From Deltaproteobacteria bacterium (lineage in GTDB: Bacteria; Bdellovibrionota; FAC87; UBA2466), in contig JABMMY010000307.1 in the NCBI GenBank assembly GCA_013205415.1, positions 1-9,299 of the forward strand: DNA of 9,299 nt, given 5' to 3'. Below are positions 7,055 to 9,299 of the stretch, in pieces. Numbering within the stretch: position 1 is the first letter of the stretch; each line of letters opens with the position of its first letter. The notes under the pieces are model-generated. The model did no database searches. It was not told where the DNA came from and saw only the letters and a list, made by a program, of their open reading frames with translations. Both the position numbers and the translations under genes were made by a program.

Positions 7055-7648
7055 CCCTGTTTTTTTGGGTTTGATTAGATTGGCCTTAGGTCCTAAGCTC
7101 CAGCCCCACGGCATTTCAGAGGGCTCATCTTTATTTAATATTTCTGGCTCCTCCCAGAGCGAGAGCACCTTTGTTTTATCAATTTTCTGAGCGTTAAAAA
7201 GATTGAATTGTGGCTCAGCCGGTTCGGAGGCAAAACTACTACCTTCGTTGTTGCCTATTTCTATGGAGCTATTAAAGAGATTGGTGGTGGGCTCCCTATC
7301 GCTGTAGAGCGAATTTTTTTCAATCTCCCAAGAATTTTTTCCTTTACCATTTGTTAGGCTAGATTGTGAACCCACAAAAAAATCACTCTCCGACGCCGCT
7401 CCCACACTAAGTAGACTATCCGTTCCCATGCCCATGCCCATGCCCATCCCCCCCCCAAAAAGATCCCCATTGGGGACGGAGGTCTTCCCAAATACAGCTT
7501 CAGGGTCGGAAACAGCCCCTTCCCCAGGGGAAACACCGAAGGGATCTGCCACAGCAAAAGGGGCGGAGGAATCGATTAACTCCTCTTCAGCAAGAAGGGC
7601 TAAACTGTTGCCTATTAGGCAAAACAATAGGAATAAACGACTTATCAT
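7040..7648 (-). CDS. Secreted low-complexity protein of unknown function
   Basis: I do not recognise a family. The 202-residue product starts with a Sec signal (MISRLFLLFCLIGNSLALLA), probable cleavage after Ala20, so it is exported. The mature part is acidic and rich in Ser, Gly, Asn and Pro, without recognisable domains or Cys, and looks largely disordered. A Gly/Met tract GGGMGMGMGMG occupies residues 65-75. The dipeptide LF recurs with small polar neighbours: DLFG (62-65), NLFN (123-126), NLFN (149-152) and GLFDW at the very C-terminus. The C-terminal third is Trp/Pro-rich (SLWEEPEI, MPWGWSLGP). The ATG follows a modest GAGA motif and gives the signal peptide directly. The gene overlaps xth tail-to-tail and is divergent from the haem-tailed gene across a 346-base gap. 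The G9 tract makes a hypervariable reading frame possible. Coding status rests on the signal peptide and the uninterrupted 202-codon frame. Confidence 0.7.
   Translation of the reverse strand: MISRLFLLFCLIGNSLALLAEEELIDSSAPFAVADPFGVSPGEGAVSDPEAVFGKTSVPNGDLFGGGMGMGMGMGTDSLLSVGAASESDFFVGSQSSLTNGKGKNSWEIEKNSLYSDREPTTNLFNSSIEIGNNEGSSFASEPAEPQFNLFNAQKIDKTKVLSLWEEPEILNKDEPSEMPWGWSLGPKANLIKPKKTGLFDW
7043..7083. other. Imperfect inverted repeat at the xth / secreted-protein overlap
   Basis: AACCC (7053-7057) pairs with GGGTT (7067-7071) around a T-rich loop (7058-7066); AATCA (7045-7049) and TGATT (7072-7076) extend the stem past a three-base bulge. CCAATC (7043-7048) can alternatively pair with GATTGG (7078-7083). 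No run of T follows the stem on either strand, so a classic intrinsic terminator is not shown. It could still limit read-through of the two convergent, overlapping genes. Confidence 0.35.
7425..7456 (-). repeat. Simple-sequence tract inside a CDS: CCCATG hexamers followed by nine C
   Basis: Three full CCCATG units plus CCCAT (7425-7447) run straight into nine C (7448-7456); on the coding strand this is G9 followed by ATGGGC repeats. It encodes residues 65-75 of the secreted low-complexity protein. Hexamer slippage keeps the frame, whereas gain or loss of one G breaks it. Loss of one G leads to a stop at 7354-7356; gain of one leads to a stop at 7416-7418. Confidence 0.85.
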
Positions 7649-7994
7649 ATGTCTCTTTTCGTCAGAATTTAAGAAAACCTGCGAGGATACCTTTAGTATA
7701 CACTGTCACTTCAACATCTTTTAGACATGCCAAGTTACAACGAATAAAAAAAAACATAGTTTCAATGGTTTAAGTAATTATCTTTACACGTTTATGAAAT
7801 TTTATTGGCGCATATTGTCTCTTGGTTTTTCAATATCTCATTTTTAATTCATAAGCCAACATCTGTTTTTCCAATAAGAGGGGGAACATACGGCTGTATA
7901 CCAAAGTTTGAATCATTCCCATGTATTCCTGATGCGTGGTGGCACTTGGGTTGCATTCTGTATTCTGTATTGAGTTTTTCCAGGGAGCATTCCT
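7649..7994. promoter_or_regulatory. 346-base non-coding divergent region
   Basis: No convincing gene on either strand. The left half (about 7740-7860) is AT-rich with an A9 run (7746-7754). The right half (about 7870-7994) is more mixed and may form a structured leader: CCAAAGT (7901-7907) can pair with ACTTGG (7944-7949) with one bulged base, enclosing ATCA (7912-7915) with TGAT (7930-7933). ATTCTGT is tandemly repeated at 7955-7968. On the minus strand a TATACT -10-like motif (reverse of 7694-7699) lies about 50 bases before the secreted-protein ATG, with no good -35. On the plus strand TTGGGT (7946-7951) and TATTGA (7968-7973) are a poor pair. It does not match any riboswitch consensus I know. 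Confidence 0.35.
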
Positions 7995-9212
7995 ATGAAG
8001 CATTTCATTTTAATTACTATTGGATTTTTACTTTTATTAACCTATACACCCAGTGCAATTGCTGAATCACCACAGAATCACGGGGGTAGCGGGACATTAC
8101 CAGAAGGCTCAAACTTGGTTTCTGGAGAGCGGCAATCGCAGCCTAGTCTACTTACCGATAGAGAACTCAAGTTTTTGTCTACCCATTTTTTTCTTTCAGA
8201 GGTCACTGTGTGGAATAAATTTTCACAAAAACTTCCTCTCGCCATAGAGAAGGCTATGAAGTCCAAAGAGGAGACCGAAAGTAGTCAATCCATTGCAGAG
8301 TTGATGGGGATGATAAATAGATCACAAGCCGAGAAGGTTATTACAGAGGCTAAAAAGGAAAGGGATTCGGAAAAAGCAAAAAAACCAAACGGTGGAGAGG
8401 ACCGGTATATCGGTCTAATGGATCGTCTTATTTGGGGCGCCAAAAGCTATACCCAAGACCCCTCAAAAGAGGAATCTGCAGAACAGTATAATGAAGAATT
8501 TACGAAGGCATTTAAAATCGTAGCTGAAAAAAACCAAGAAACCTTAGAAAAAATAAAACAGGCTTCTGAAGGAAATGAACAGGCCAAGGAGTGGTTAAGA
8601 AAAAACCTAGACGTAAACTCGCTTCTTTCTTTTGCTGAAGGGCAGAAAAAATATGGGAATGGCGAGTTAGCAGATAGATTGATCGATGGTTTATCTTTTA
8701 AAGAGGGTAAAAATAAATTTCTAGACATGTCTCTTCAAAACGAAACTCAAAGACTGCACTTAGGAACCACTTCCGATAGCGTAAAAAAGGCATTCGATAA
8801 ACTTATAGAAACACGAACAGGGTTTAAGGGGGCATTGGTTTCTTTCACTCCCTTTCAAAACACCCCAATGAAGCAATGGTTTGTAAATGCCCAGGATGAG
8901 TTTAAATCTGGAGCCCCAGTATCGTTTCCTCAGGTCAAGATTTCAGCGGCTACTGGTGTAAACCAATCGTCACAGACCTCTGCTTCTAATACGTCACCTG
9001 GGGCCGCTCAGAATGCTGCCTCAACAAAAATTTCTCAGACTTGTAACCGATGCCATTCAGTTTCAATTACTGACGGTGTTTTATGGAAAGATGGGGGACC
9101 AACAACAAAAGCCAACATTCTCAAAGCTCTAACTACCGTTCCTAAAATGAAAACCATCGATCCTAGTGAAAAGGCATCTCTAATAAGTCTAATCAACAAA
9201 TGGATTAAATAA
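7995..9212 (+). CDS. Exported protein with C-terminal mono-haem cytochrome c motif
   Basis: Predicted periplasmic or envelope-exported protein of 405 residues. Residues 1-23 are a Sec signal (hydrophobic core, SAIA before Glu24). Residues about 50-300 are charged and helix-rich (EEFTKAFKIVAEKNQETLEKIK near 167-188) and match no family I recognise. A Ser/Ala/Gln/Asn-rich linker follows (about 315-348). The last 56 residues hold one haem c attachment motif CNRCH (Cys350, Cys353, His354) and Met385 in VPKM, 31 residues after the His, a possible second axial ligand. Together with the terminal SLISLINKWIK helix this resembles a minimal class I cytochrome c domain, slightly short for the family. 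Haem attachment would occur in the periplasm, consistent with the signal. AGGGAG lies 7 bases before the ATG. A strong hairpin terminator follows the stop. Electron transfer is inferred from the motif; the N-terminal function is unknown. Confidence 0.82.
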   Translation: MKHFILITIGFLLLLTYTPSAIAESPQNHGGSGTLPEGSNLVSGERQSQPSLLTDRELKFLSTHFFLSEVTVWNKFSQKLPLAIEKAMKSKEETESSQSIAELMGMINRSQAEKVITEAKKERDSEKAKKPNGGEDRYIGLMDRLIWGAKSYTQDPSKEESAEQYNEEFTKAFKIVAEKNQETLEKIKQASEGNEQAKEWLRKNLDVNSLLSFAEGQKKYGNGELADRLIDGLSFKEGKNKFLDMSLQNETQRLHLGTTSDSVKKAFDKLIETRTGFKGALVSFTPFQNTPMKQWFVNAQDEFKSGAPVSFPQVKISAATGVNQSSQTSASNTSPGAAQNAASTKISQTCNRCHSVSITDGVLWKDGGPTTKANILKALTTVPKMKTIDPSEKASLISLINKWIK

Positions 9213-9219
9213 TTCTTAC

Positions 9220-9257
9220 GGGGGACGGAGGTCGCAAAGCTCCCTCCGTCCTCTTTT
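9220..9257 (+). terminator. Intrinsic terminator after the haem-tailed gene
   Basis: GGACGGAGG (9223-9231) pairs perfectly with CCTCCGTCC (9243-9251) around an 11-base loop; G-C and G-T pairs extend the stem to about 12. It starts 8 bases after the stop codon and is followed by TCTTTT (9252-9257). The stem is strong and the T-run is short. Confidence 0.8.
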
Positions 9258-9299
9258 GAAAAAAGGAAACGCTCCCCAGTACTAGGCAAACGCCCCCCC

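Noticed and set aside
7472..7484. 13-base match GGGGACGGAGGTC shared with the terminator at 9221-9233
   Set aside because: A single shared 13-mer is near chance expectation in a 9.3 kb window, and the second copy has no hairpin partner.
7354..7557. Minus-strand 67-codon frame with a Trp-Ala repeat
   Set aside because: It is the +1 frame of the secreted low-complexity gene; the WAWAWA is the same hexamer tract read out of frame. It matters only as the likely product of loss of one G.
7805..8065. Plus-strand open frame of 86 codons in the gap before the haem-tailed gene
   Set aside because: TTG start without a ribosome site, no homology, and it overlaps the signal-peptide region of the real gene in another frame.
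8447..8728. Minus-strand open frame of 93 codons
   Set aside because: Antisense to the helical region of the haem-tailed gene; its composition is the complement of a Lys/Glu-rich sequence.
9258..9299. C7 run and short palindrome AGTACT at the right window edge
   Set aside because: Only 42 bases are visible with no motif that can be interpreted; it may simply be the flank of the terminator.

Overview
The window looks like chromosomal DNA from a Gram-negative bacterium of moderately low GC. The evidence is exported proteins with Sec or lipoprotein signals, a peptidoglycan lytic transglycosylase, a periplasmic c-type cytochrome-like protein and an outer-membrane-style TPR protein. Protein style and gene mix recall Bdellovibrionota or other former Deltaproteobacteria, but this is an impression and no marker gene proves it. 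No transposase, phage gene, tRNA, rRNA or CRISPR array was seen.

Left part (1-1862, minus strand). The left edge cuts a lycopene beta-cyclase gene (crtY, carotenoid ring formation). It overlaps by 8 bases the end of an upstream gene for an exported TatT-like (TRAP transporter T-component family) helical-repeat protein. The two read as one operon that continues past the left edge. The 229-base gap to the next, divergent gene holds three AACTCA copies and nested inverted repeats, a possible operator.

Middle part (1863-7054). On the plus strand come a carboxymuconolactone decarboxylase/AhpD-like protein with a CxxC redox motif, then a lipoprotein soluble lytic transglycosylase with a good sigma70-type promoter. 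On the minus strand, convergent to these, are cutA followed by a long (VLCAD/ACAD9-type) acyl-CoA dehydrogenase; a candidate promoter with a short palindrome lies at their junction. Divergent from cutA, only 20 bases away, is an exonuclease III-type AP endonuclease.

Right part (7040-9299). A minus-strand gene for a secreted, low-complexity protein of unknown function overlaps the exonuclease III gene tail-to-tail by 15 bases. It carries a nine-G tract next to hexanucleotide repeats, so it could be phase-variable. A 346-base non-coding gap separates it from a divergent gene for a 405-residue exported protein. That protein has an unrecognised helical N-terminal region joined by a Ser/Ala/Gln-rich linker to a single C-terminal CxxCH haem c motif, and its gene ends at a strong intrinsic terminator.

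Most genes are recognisable housekeeping or metabolic functions. The least explained content is the right-hand pair: the low-complexity secreted protein and the haem-tailed exported protein, with the gap between them.
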